64,000 bases of DNA from Ianthella basta. Taxonomy: Eukaryota; Porifera; Demospongiae; Verongiida; Ianthellidae. Where the stretch lies: the NCBI GenBank assembly GCA_964019415.1, contig OZ025871.1:10212256-10276255 (forward strand), given 5' to 3'. A program made the position numbers and the translations under genes. Every line of letters begins with the position of its first letter. Within the stretch, counting starts at the first letter, position 1. This document shows positions 47,330-59,500 of the stretch, in pieces. The notes beneath the pieces were generated by a model. The model was not told the DNA's origin. It was given only the letters and a program-made list of their open reading frames with translations, and did not search any database.

Positions 47330-48110
47330 CGTGATCAATTGAACTTCACAGCTATGAGCCTCTATCAAATCATCGACACTGCTAATGTTTGCAAAGGTAA
47401 TACAGCATGTGCTTATCAAGCACTTGAATTGACTGGTGCCTTCCATGCATGCATGCAGTGCATACGTTCATCTAGAAGTAGATAGTTGGAAATGCACATG
47501 TATACATGCATCCTTGGAAGCAGCTAGCTAATTCTGCAAATGCAACATTAGCAGGCTACAATAGTTATCTGGCCATACTTCAGGCACTACAGTGAAACTG
47601 CAGATAGCATAGAAAAGTGAAAATATAAACAACTATAATTATGGCACTACCACATGGCACACCACGGCTCACATATATGGTAGCACACACAGAAGCACAA
47701 ACCAACTATATAGGCTTTTAAGCTTACAAAGCAGCCTGCATGAGCGCAGAGGCACGTACATCCAGTTGCAAGCAGACTTTGACATTCTGCCACATGAAAC
47801 ACCTTACAGGTATAATGCAGAAACTGGTGAGCACTGTGATTTGTACACACAAACATTTTCAACCATCTGTAGCATTGAAAAAGCTTAGCGCACACATGCA
47901 GTTGCCCTACTAAATGCTCGTTAGAACCTCGCCCATGCGTACTGCATTGTAGCAAGCTATTATATGTACATAGCTATTGCCATCACAGAACACTAGCTAC
48001 TCTGGCCACTGTGGGTTCCTTGGTACAGTCATTATGTTACTGTGAAGTACTCACTGTAAATGCATGCTCTGTGAACAGTCGTTGTCTATCTGTACTAAAG
48101 CTTTCTCTGT
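47330..48110. other. Spacer, nothing recognised
   Basis: The DNA is AT-rich and GCATGC-rich, with no exon. Confidence 0.4.
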
Positions 48111-48115
48111 GCATG

Positions 48116-48134
48116 TGTGTGTGGGTGGGTGCGT

Positions 48135-48223
<89 letters not shown>

Positions 48224-48250
48224 TGTACGTGTGTGTGCATGCTTGTGTAT
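48116..48250. repeat. (GT)n microsatellite
   Basis: A GT array with GTAC and GC steps at the right end. The Cys-Val frames are artefacts. Confidence 0.97.
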
Positions 48251-48851
48251 GTGTATGTGTGTGGCCATGGGTGCATGTGCTTATCTATGGTATGTAAGTG
48301 GCAGAACAGCAACTGAAGGGAGCGAGTATTTTGATTTGGGGCGGCAGCCCCACAAGTTTTTTTTTCCAAAATACTTGTCCTTCTATGCCACATGGTCTCC
48401 CTTGTGCATCATGGAGAAGAGACTATACGAGGATTACGTGTGTACAGGCAACTATTGGTGGTTCCAATCAGCTGGTGCATGCATGCAGGAGTATAAAACT
48501 TTAATTACTTTTTCAGTCTGTCATAGCCAATGCATTTGTCTTTGCTATCTGCAGCCGGTAAGGCTCACTTCAATTCTCACAACTTGTTATATTATGGCCT
48601 GCATCTCTTAGAACTACTCTGATTTTGCTGCTACAGTACATATTGTACACGCACTTGTGAGTATAGATGTGCATGTATGTGTAATATTATACATGGCCTA
48701 AAATCTAGTGTCACCCAACTGGTGCTATCCATACCACCAACGTCATCCAAATGGAACCAACCAAATGGCAACTGGGTGGTCTATGTCATTCAGCTGATGA
48801 TGCAAGACCGAGCAAGCACGGCCTTGGATGCACTTGCTCATAATGTTATGT

Positions 48852-49370
48852 AGCCTTCCACAAGTGGTATTTCCTTGTCAGGAATACAGCAAAACATTAC
48901 CTACTTTCACCTTCATGCAACCTTAAATTGCATATATATTTCCTAGCCTTCATTTTAGTGGGAATTTCCTTGTTCTGTATGTATACTTCTGCAGCATACA
49001 ACTTTGTACTATAGTACTATAGTACAACACATACAACTTTGTTTATTCCTTCTGAGTACTATTTGTTTATAGCACTTCATTTTAGTGCCTTCCACAAGTG
49101 GTATTTCCTTGTCAAGAATACAGCAAAACATTACCTACTTTCACCTTCATGCAACCTTAAACTGCATATATATTTCCTAGCCTTCATTTTAGTGGGAATT
49201 TCCTTGTTCTGTATGTATACTTCTGCAACATACAACTTTGTACTATAGTACTATAGTACAACACATACAATTTTGTTTACTCCTTCTGAGTAATAGTTGT
49301 TTATAGTACTTCATTTTAGTGCCTTCCACAAGATTTCCTTGTCAAGAATACAGCAAAACATATTACCTAC
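48852..49370 (+). repeat. Spacer repeat E, 234 bp tandem repeat, 2.2 copies
   Basis: GCCTTCCACAAGTGGTATTT starts at about 48852 and 49087, and a shorter GCCTTCCACAAGATTTCC at 49320. The unit contains GTACTATAGTACTATAGTAC and is nearly identical between copies 1 and 2. The single-copy relative is at 17358. Confidence 0.9.
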
Positions 49371-49484
49371 TCAATGACACTGTTACACTAATATTATCTA
49401 TTTGGTGCATCCATCCTTTGTTGACTGTACTCCTCACTAGCTAGCGTACTGCACTGTGTGTTGCATAACTAGATATATAGTGCT

Positions 49485-50000
49485 GGTTATTGATTGTACC
49501 TATTCTTGTAGTCTTAGATAGGACTGAAAACCAGCAAACGAAGTGGGTACTGAACAGATCGAACATATAACTAATCTTGCTTCCTAGCAAAGGTGCGCCT
49601 ACATGTAGAGAGCGCCCTCGACTTTCCCATGTTTCGTCTTTGTCTTCTTCTTCTTCTTCTTCCTTGACAGCCATAGCGCACAAAATAAAGGAACCAGGAG
49701 AATACTTCTCACACCTGGCGGCATTCCTTTGTAGGTTAGAAGGCAGCGCAATTTAGTCCAAAAGAGGGTGCATTGCCGTGACTTCTGCTGTGTTGCTTGG
49801 CCAGGTGAGGCGGAAGCCAATTAATTTCAAATTATGTATTCAACCTGATGAAACCAGTGTGTCTGGTGGCATTGCGAGCAGCTGCATACAGCTTCCAAAG
49901 GCTCCTACAATTCTTGCATGTAGGGACCATGGTTAATGTTCCACTGTGTAACAGCCTTTCCTTGTTTCTGTCCTTCTTATGCCATCCCTAATCCTTACAT
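49485..50000 (+). mobile_element. Element B, partial copy
   Basis: It matches 60370-60730 and 61140-61240 of the JSR2 copy: CGCCTACATGTAGAGAGCGC, a TTC-rich tract (49637-49662), CATTCCTTTGTAGGTTAGAAGGC and CTTGCATGTAGGGACCATGG. An internal deletion removes the left half of the terminal foldback. Confidence 0.65.
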
Positions 50001-50294
50001 TGTTTTAATATTGAGAATTTTCCGTTATAACAATGAATTATACAAATTAATAATAATAAGACGTTTCTAGACACTGCTGTCAAAATAACAATCTTGCCTT
50101 AATGTAGACATAATGACATAAATAACCACCTGCTCATGGCTGCCACAGATCTGTATGAGCCGTGTTGTTTTTGAATACTACATATGGCCATGTAATAATA
50201 TAAATGTATAATTATACGGTACATTCAGTATTCTGTGCAAGTGGCCGTCTAGGCTAAATATTGTTCTGACTTGGCCTGACTACCTATAAACTCC

Positions 50295-50325
50295 TTCCTC
50301 CTCCTCCTCCTCCTCCTCCTCCTTG
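50295..50325. repeat. (TCC)n short tract
   Basis: About ten CTC/TCC triplets. Confidence 0.9.
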
Positions 50326-50569
50326 CACTGGATTGTGAATAGTCGCTATTCTTTTGTCAGTTCCCATGTACATCATGGCCCCGAACTTCAGTCGGCGAAA
50401 GCCCATTGGTCGGTTCAGGCAAATTAATTAGCAAACTTTCCTACACCCTCTTTGCCTTCCCTAGTTTTCGCGGGGCCAGATCCTATTCGGTATTGCGCAA
50501 GCGCCCGTTCTTAATCTTCGGGTGGGCGGATTACGCAAGATCAGAAGAAAAGGGTCTGACCGGTGTAAC

Positions 50570-50702
50570 AGGATATCAGTTCCCCCCGGATATCAGTTCC
50601 CCTCGAAACTGGAGTCCTAGGACTGGATGCCCCCTCTAGGATTTCAGTTCCCCCCTGCGAAACCGTGTCTGCGGAACTCCTGTCCTAGTACAGGAGTTCC
50701 GC
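50570..50702. repeat. TCAGTTCCCC repeats plus a perfect 13 bp stem hairpin
   Basis: ATATCAGTTCCCC or a near copy occurs at 50575, 50590 and 50642. At 50671-50702, GCGGAACTCCTGT and ACAGGAGTTCCGC flank a 6-base loop. The stretch is GC-rich against its surroundings and may be part of a repeat family. Confidence 0.7.
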
Positions 50703-50944
50703 GTGAGAAGTCAGTTGGTGCTGGGAACGTAGCGGCGTTTCAGATCGATGTGCGCAAACCTACGTAGCTATATCTACCTCAACGACCGCATACACGTGGG
50801 GTAGCCGGCTGAGACAAAGTGTAGGTGACGCAATACGAACCATTACGTGATAGTAGACGCCAGGTGTTACAATGATCGAAGACATATATTTGTCTCCTCC
50901 TCTGGCCTTGCTTATAGCTAGCGGGTTTATATGACTAAATACAG

Positions 50945-50984
<40 letters not shown>

Positions 50985-52385
50985 AATGTAGAAGTGTATC
51001 AACCAAAGTAAACTTTAATTAAAGTAGAGTACAGCTGCAGCTGCAAGCTAGTGCACGTTATTGTGAATGGTCGTTATCACCATATTCAGCTGACCATGGC
51101 TCTGCACTGACTGAAAATCATAATGCATGCATGCATGCAGTAGTTATTGGCGGATTTTCATTGTCCCAAATAATATAAGCCACTAAGTTTGGTGTTATTA
51201 ATTGATCATGCATGTATGGTGGTCTATTACCATGGCGCACCATGCTTGGTTGTTCATTGCCACCAAATGTGGCGGTAACAGCTCACCAGTAAATAGCCAT
51301 GCAATCTATTCTAATTCCAATTTCAATCAGGTTCAATACAAAATAGAGAAAATGGTTTTAAGTTCATACTAAGTAGTCTAAGAATAAAGAGTAAATAAGT
51401 GTCATAAAAGTAAAAGCAGATGTTAAAGAATTGTCTCACATACATGCATTCTGCAGTCATGCATGCTCTCGTCTCCATGTTTCTGGTGGTATATATATAT
51501 ATATAGCGCAAACACTCTACCTGCACTCGGAGTGGTTACCCTTGGAAACTTGCACTGGTGGTCTTGTTCTTAGTAGCACTTGCACATATACTACACGTGC
51601 AGACTGCAACTTGCACTGTGATGGTGATCCATGGTGGTGGTAGTAGTGTCATGGAAGTGGTGCCATGGAATGGTAGCATCAGGTGGTTGTTGTATATCAA
51701 TATTTGAGTGCATTGTGCCACACGGCACTAAGGCACAAACTGGCCCAAAGCAGCACTATACACAAACAAACCACACATTCGCATAAAACTGTTGATTTAG
51801 ATGATGTGTCCTTCACATATACAGTATACAAATCAGTTACGGACCAGCAGGGTATAGAGAGTTCATTCTGGGCCTACGTGCCAAAACGCGCCTTCCACAT
51901 GGTGTGGATAACTGCTGCTGTCTTGTGGTTGTGGCAAGCCAGGCACAGGAGTCTTGTATATATACAGTACAAGTTACAAAATACTAGGGTGAAGCCGTAC
52001 AAGGAATGCACCCAAAATGCGCATGGGGGCAGCAGCATGGGATGACCTGGAGGAAGTGTGCTTGGCACGATTATATTAAAACTCTCATCATTTGGCGCAG
52101 AACAAATATTCATTTTTTCTAATTCGACCTTTGTTTTTGCGGGAGGGGGGCTGAAAGATCACATATAAATGCCCATAAGAGCATACTGAATGTACTGCGC
52201 ATTTATACTGAAACATAGTGATGCCTGATATTGAAACAAAATAGCCGCATACAGCTATGAGCCGTGGCAGCCGTGCCCAGGTGGTCCAACTGACCCATGG
52301 CATGGGCACAATTGCATACTGCGCTTCAAGGTGGCCGTGAAAAATGGGGGTAATCAAATTATAGCACCAATTACCAGGAATCAAC
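50703..52385. other. Spacer with (GA)n at 50948-50980
   Basis: It contains a pure GA tract (50948-50980) and a short TA tract (51491-51506). The 120-codon frame at 51683-52045 has no recognisable domain and no splice support. Confidence 0.5.
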
Positions 52386-52387
52386 AC

Positions 52388-52470
52388 CCATGCAGTAGCC
52401 CAGCCATTAGCACAGTTGCCTGATAATCCCTATGGTGCAGGGTCCAAATCCTACTTCACCCATTCCCCCC
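52388..52470 (+). repeat. tRNA-derived SINE-like unit
   Basis: TAGCCCAGCCATTAGCACAG resembles an A box, and GGGTCCAAATCC (52440-52451) resembles a B box (GGTTCRANNCC) at tRNA-like spacing. It is followed by pyrimidine-rich and CA-rich tails. The arms do not fold into a convincing functional tRNA, so I read it as the tRNA-like head of a SINE. Confidence 0.4.
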
Positions 52471-53400
52471 TCTTTTTTGCTTGACTATATTATATACATA
52501 ATACACACACACAACACACACACACACTGTTCCTCTGCTATGTATATGGTATGATTCCCTCCTCTCTCTGAGGATCACCAGACACTGATGTCACTAGAGC
52601 TTGACAGAAATGCATTTGAAATGAGGATTCATCTGAGGTGTCACCATAGCAACATCAGTAAAGTAAAGTATAGACAATGCAGGCAAATGAATAATCAAAT
52701 GGAAATTAAGACTGTAAGCTATAGTTTCACAATTCAAAGTGAATAGGGACAATGTCTGTGTTCAGGTAGTAGTGACCACATCTAGGAGTATGTACATAGC
52801 TAACCACCAGGCAACGGTTTCAGCTACAGATGAGGCCCAGTCTGCTCATGTACACACTGTGGCATGTACAGTATGGCATAACTGAATGGGGTTGTTGGTT
52901 GACCTACATAAAGCTATTGTCATATACCAATTATGCACATAATCACAACTCATGCACACGTACAAAGTGTTCCCATCCCAACATGACCTCAACACACTAC
53001 ATATAGCTGATTTATCTATTAAGCATAAAATCAACGTTGATCTGTGTAGCATAGTTACCATGGACAACAGCTTTCATTTCTTTTGAGAGTAACTAACATA
53101 ACCTACAATGCTTCACCATTTATATAATTTATAATCACCACCACACAGTACAAGTTACAATGCCTCACTAGTAGCTATATGTGCCACTGCTACAAGGACA
53201 ACACCCACCAGTGCAACCACCACCACCACCTCCACCACCAGCACCACTGCCACCACCACGCACCACCATACAGCCCAGGTTACAATCGCTGTAGCCAGTA
53301 TATACGGCAGAACATGTATTTAATGTAAACGGGACCTCAGGTTCTGTTACACCGGCCCCGCGAGACTACGCCTTCCCAGGGCGCAAGGGTCAAGGGGCGG
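52471..53400. other. JSR2 upstream spacer
   Basis: It contains (CA)n at 52500-52528 and a CCA/CAC-rich tract at 53205-53270. No exon is recognised. Confidence 0.5.
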
Positions 53401-53407
53401 AGTGGGT

Positions 53408-53416
53408 CTATATAAG
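53408..53416 (+). promoter_or_regulatory. TATA box of JSR2
   Basis: CTATATAAG sits about 90 bp upstream of the JSR2 ATG, after a GGGCGGAG GC-rich stretch (53394-53401). Confidence 0.55.
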
Positions 53417-53501
53417 CTGAATGTTAGCTCGTAGATGTAGCTTATACTCGACCGTATCTGCATGTTAGCACATACGATTCTAAGGCGTGGTCTTGTCCAG
53501 G

Positions 53502-56500
53502 ATGAAATCGATTGGTTGCCTTTTTGGTCTTTTTCAAGCACTCGTCTGGTGTACGGTTGCGGAAGGCGCTCTGTACAAGACAGTTGCCATCGGTGGACCA
53601 GGCGGCGAAACCTTTGACGATCTGTCTACTTTGGGCAATGTGACGGATTTCCATCTACGACAGGTCCTCACCTGGCAAAATTGTGCGCAAGAAGGGGGCA
53701 TTTGTAGCGATAGGATTGGCGGTGTGGTTGGGTTTCAAACTGTGTACAGTGTGCTCGAAGATAACACGTTTAACGTGTTGGTTGGAAAGAGTGTTGTGAC
53801 AAACTTTCAGGATGTTGGCGCCACGTCTGCAATTGTTCTTGAGCACGGAGACTTCATTGAAAAGATGTACGGATATATCACCATGTTCCCACCGAACGGA
53901 AGAATCTATGTACTGGATGGCGTAGGTTTTGTTATTACTAGACGTGGAGCATCTAGAGAGAGGGAGGAGATATTTGTAGGCAAGAATACGAGCAGCAACA
54001 GGTACATTGAAGTGCTCGGTCCATTGGTAGCCTTTTGGGGAAGTGTTGGAGATGCTTTCGATCAGCTTGGTGCCTACATTGATCCGTCAGTGTGGCCTGA
54101 ACGCCCATCCCGTATTGTGGCACGAGAGATGTATGGAGTGCACTTTGGGGACATAAGTGACATTTACTTTAGTAGTGTTGCTGCAAGCTCAAATTATTAT
54201 GCAGTAAGATTGCTTGACATCACTGTCTATTCAACTAGCACCCACATTACAGGGATTGCAGCCACATTCCAAAATGACCTCCGTGAAACTGTAATGTGGA
54301 ATGTTGGGACAGACAATGCTTATACTTATCAGTCAAACATATCTGTATTGAATGGGTCAGTGAGCATCGGAGCTATTCGTATTCCAATTGAGGATAGATC
54401 TGGTAAGTGGCCATATGCTATATGTTTGAGATCTAGTAGAGGTTCAAAGGGAGGTAGAGCACACTTGAGTGCATTATGATAATCATTGCATGCGGAGATA
54501 AAATGGGTATATTTGTACAGTTCTGCTTCCAAGAGAGCACCAGAAAGATTTTGGGGGCTTGAAACACTTCTACTGTGCTGAGAGCAAAGGATTTCCGTCT
54601 TTATGCACATGCACCCAAATGGACCGGATAATTGTAGTTTTATCACCTCAACTAACCTTCCTGCAATTTAGGGCAACAGCATGTAGTTGAATCTCTTAGG
54701 AGTTACATCAATTTAATTTTGAAACATGTAGTACAAGCTCGAGATTAAGAAAAATTAATGTTGAAAAGTTGATTGTGTGTTAATATAATATGCAAGCATA
54801 TGTCTCATCAATTAGTATCCTAACTAGAGTTGCACCGATATAGATTTTTACCGATTATCCGATTTCTGATTTTTAAGTGCCGATACCGATCAGATATTCC
54901 GATTTTTGCATCACAGTGTGTACCTTGGTTTCTTTGATCTATTGCCTGAAGCCCTGGTCCTCAGCCACAGAGAACGGCTGACAATCGAGTGCAATCATCT
55001 CACCAGTTCTCCCGTGAATACGCTGTGTGCGCACATCACTAATACAGCTTAGCCTACAGATTCATATGCCATCTCCGCTTTCAGGCTTGAAGCGATATTA
55101 GCCAGAAAGGCGCTGGACTACTTGATAAAGTCGATGCATTCTGCACCTCAACCATTTTGTTGAAACTCTCTGTGTAGTTGAGCGTTCTTGTCCTTCAGAT
55201 GCTGCACCAAATTCGTATAATCGGTCCATAATATTACTCGTGCACGCAATTCCTACCGCTGCGCGGATTCCTTCTTGTTGCAGGACTGGCACACTACGAA
55301 GTTGAGGTCCTCGTCGACAGCGAGGTAGTCCCATGCTGGTGAATCTTTCTTCCTGGCGATTCTATGCGCGCCGCAGACCCAGAACAAACTAACGGTAAAC
55401 GCTGCAACAACGTAACCACTCGACATAACACTTTACTCGTAAACGTCACGTGCTGGAGGTGACATAATCGCGATCACGGCCGTTTCGCTATGGCAGCTTA
55501 GTTTAAATGGCCGCAGATTGGGAATCGGAATTGTGTGAACATCACACAGCAAATATGTGTGCTCACAGTGGCAACCTATCGACACCAATTATGGGTGTAA
55601 TCATCACTCCCTATTTTAACAGTGTACCGAGAAACTTTCCCATGTGCATGCCAGCATTGCATCAAATTTGTACCTTTTCAAGGATCATGTTGTACTGTGG
55701 ATGAGGAGGTGGCACTGGGCATTGAGGCTCCACAGTGAGCAAGGGGCAGAGTCAGTACACAATATTCTCAACACTTTAGAGAGAACATACTGTGCAATGC
55801 ATAATCCACTGGAAGGCATGAAGCAAACTTCGGCATTGACAGCTCAACTGCATGCAGCCATCAATATAGAAAAAGAAGGAATAACGGAACAATCTCTTAG
55901 CACATACATAACATACTGAACTTATATATGTTTGTTATATACTTATTTGCAGATTATGTAATACACCTAGACTTATTTAAAGCTTATGCTTAGACTAGTA
56001 GTTACTGGGAAAAAGTATGCAATTAATCTATGAGCAAGCATGTAGCTAGCTAGCTTACACTATACTGTATAGTCAAAGCATTGCAGATCCAATTTAGCAA
56101 AGGTAAAGCAAAACCTGCAATACAGAGACATTCTCAATTCACTGAGACTTAGTCACACTAGCTGGGATCGTGGGGAAGTGCATTATGTAGTCACCTAGCT
56201 AGCTACCCTATACACATGCTGTGTTATGTGACTATTTTATTTTCGCTCAAAACATGAAGTAAGAAAATGGCTCAAGAATAAGCTCTCCTTTGCTATGTTG
56301 TAGAGTGGTTGGGCTATCATGACATGCATCGCATGTAGGTAGGAAAACCCGGAGAAACGCACAACGAGCCGTTTAATACGAGCAAATGTTTGCCAAAATA
56401 TCGCTAACATAACAGCATAAACAACGCTTTTATCCTTTACAGCACATTATCCACTGTTATGCTCACCTTGATACGGAGTTTCCTATGGATTGCATCCTCT

Positions 56501-59500
56501 TTCACAGAGAAAAGGCTATAATATATTCACTTCACGATACGAGGTGAAAACTTGCATACTATGGACAGGTTTCCAAACCAAAACTAAGCTGCCGCCATTT
56601 ATACATACGAAACAGCTGTGATCGGTAGGTGACGAAGGAAAAACCGATAACCGATAAGGTTACAGAGACCCAATATCGGCCGATACCAATTGCTGATCCG
56701 ATTATTGTTACAACTTTAATCCTAACACATAGAGAGCAGCTCCATTTGGCCGTATATTTCTGTCTTCCATAACTCAAGTATATAGGGAAGGATCAAGTGA
56801 TTGACTACGAATATATAGTTATATAGATTTAGATACATCTTCTAGGTATCTTTATCAACAGCTGTACCAAACATTGTGCGGGTTTTATTTTCACATGTTA
56901 GCCAGTGCTGCTACTTTAATGGCCGGTGTATTTTATTTGGTTAAACATAACTGTACTATTGTATACTAGTGTATTAAAAGTCCTTTCACTGTAATAACAA
57001 AGTAGCAATATCTGTGGCAGGGTAGTGAACCTCACTAACGAAAGTTAATGATGCTCACTGCTTTCGTGGAAAAAGTTGGTGCAAGCGTATGCTCCAATGG
57101 ACGACAGCAAGAGTGAGGCCAAAGACCAGTTTCATGCTGAGATGCAGAAGGTTGTGGAGAATGTAGGAAGAAGGGAGACTTATGGAAATAGAAGAAATAC
57201 GGAAGTTTGGGGTAGTGTTCTGGGGTGTCATGGGGAGGATGCTAGAAATGAGAGTGGGGAAAGGCTGTTGAGTTTTTGTTCAGTGAATGACTTGATGATC
57301 ACCAACACATGGTATCCACATAAGGACATACATAAGTACACGTGGATTTGCCCCGGGAGACAACTGAGGAGCCAGATCGATTACTTCCTGGTGAGAAGGG
57401 AAACCAAGGCTAGGGTACATGATGTGAAGGTAGTGAGAGGTGCAGAGATAGGGAGTGACCATCATCTAGTCTTGATGAAGTTGAGCATGAGGAGCAAGAG
57501 AGAAAGAAAGGATAGGGTGAAGAATAGAGTAAGGGTAAGGATAGAGAGACTATAAAGGAGAGATGTGAACAGTTGAAATATCAGAGTAGAATTAGGCAGA
57601 AAATGAATAGTGGTAGGAGGCATGAAGGTCAGGCAGAGGGGGCAACTGTTGAAGAGGCATGGGTTGAGTTTTAAGAGGCTATACTAAGCACGGCTGTGGC
57701 AGCGTTTGGGATGAAACGGTCAAAGGGCCAGCAAAAGAGGACAAAATGGTGGAATAATGAGGTGAAGGAAGTAGTGAGGAAGAAGAAGGTAGCGTATATA
57801 GTATGGTTGCAGCAGAAGACATCAGAGGCTAAAGAGGAGTATTTGAAGGCTAAAAGAGAAGCTAAGAGGGTAGTCAGAAATGCGCAAAACGAGGAATGGA
57901 TCAAAATGGGCAAGTCTTTGCAGGAGGATTTTCAGAGAAACCAGAGGAGATTCTGGGAAAGAGTGACAAGCAAAAATGAAAGTAGAATGAATGGAATGCT
58001 ATGTGATGAAAATGGTGTGGTGATTGCGGATGAGAAAAGGGTCATGAATCGATGAAAGGAATACTTTGGAGGGTTACTAGGTGGGGATGCTCAGGGGGAG
58101 GAAAAATACAGTAGACAGGATGTGGAATCAGAGATGGAGGAGGAATGCATTGGCATGGAGGAAGTCACAGCAGCCATTGCTAAGTTGAAGAAGGGGAAGG
58201 CTCCAGGCTTATGTGTTATTAGTGCTGAGATGCTAAAAGCTGGAGGAAGGGTTGTAGCAGAATGGTTGCACATGATCATAAACTTGATGTGGAGGAAAGG
58301 GGAGGTGCCAGCTGATTGGAAGAAAGCAGTTATTGTGCCCATTCACAAGAAAGGCAGTAAAATGTTATGCAACAACTATAGAGGTATAAGTTTCCTCAGC
58401 ATAGCCTGCAAGGTGTACACAAGAATATTGGATGCCTGAGTAAGAAGCAGAACTGAGTGTAAGGTTATGGAGGTGCAGGGGGGGGGGGGGGGGGGGGATT
58501 CACACAAGGAAGAAACCAAATATTTATGGTCCGCCAACTAAGTGAAAAGATCTTGGAGGAGAACAGGCAGATGGCAGTAGCATGTGTGGATCTCGAGAAA
58601 GCATATGACAAGGTATGTAGGGATAAGCTGTGGTGTGTGTTGGATGAGTATGGAGTGAAGGGAAAGCTAATGAGAGCAATCTGGTCATTATATGAAGGAA
58701 GTGAGGCCTGTGTTAGATTTGGTGGAATGCTGTCAGGCTGGTTTCCCATCAGTCAGGGAGTGAGACAGGGTTGTGTGCTGTCGCCATGGTTATTTAATGT
58801 ATACATGGATAGAATGATGAGAGAGGTAAAGGAAAGGCTACAAGGTGGTGTACAGCTCACTACTACACTGGTTCAGATGCTACTATTTGCAGATGACATA
58901 ATTGTATGTACTGAAAAGAAGGAGGATATGGAGAGAAATCTAGCTGAGATGAGAGTGGTAATGGAGAAGTGGGGAATGAGCATGCATTGGGGGAAAACAA
59001 AAGTAATGATGGTTAGCAGGACAGGTGAGGGATACAAAATAAGTGTTGATCAGGAAGTTGAAGAAGTGGACAAATTGAAGTACCTTCGAGTGATGATAAG
59101 TGGAGATGGTGGATGTGATGATGAGATTGAGCAGAGAATTGGTGCAGCAGCGAGAGTGGTTTGAGCAATGAGGAAAGAAGTATTGGAGAGAAGAGAATTG
59201 TAGAAGAAAGCTAAAATGTGGGTCTTCAATGCTATGGTGGTGCCGACGCTCCTATATGGATGTGAGACATGGACAGTGCAGGGGAGACATGTAAGTAAGC
59301 TGCAAGCATTTGAAATGATGTGTTTGAGAAGAGTGCAAGGTTTGACGAGAATGAATAGAGTCAGGAATGAGGAGGTGAGGGAGGGAAGCAGTGATTGAGA
59401 TGGTAAAGGAGAAGCAAAGGAAGTGGAAGGCAAAATTGGAACGAATGAGAGACGACAGGTTGGTGAAGATAGTGTTTGAGGAGGAAGCAAAGGGAAAGAG

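Noticed and set aside
50440-50640. GC-richer frame with FLIFGWADYARSEEKG
   Set aside because: It runs into the TCAGTTCCCC repeat block. No homology is recognised.
51683-52045. 120-codon plus-strand frame
   Set aside because: It has atypical composition, no domain and no splice support.
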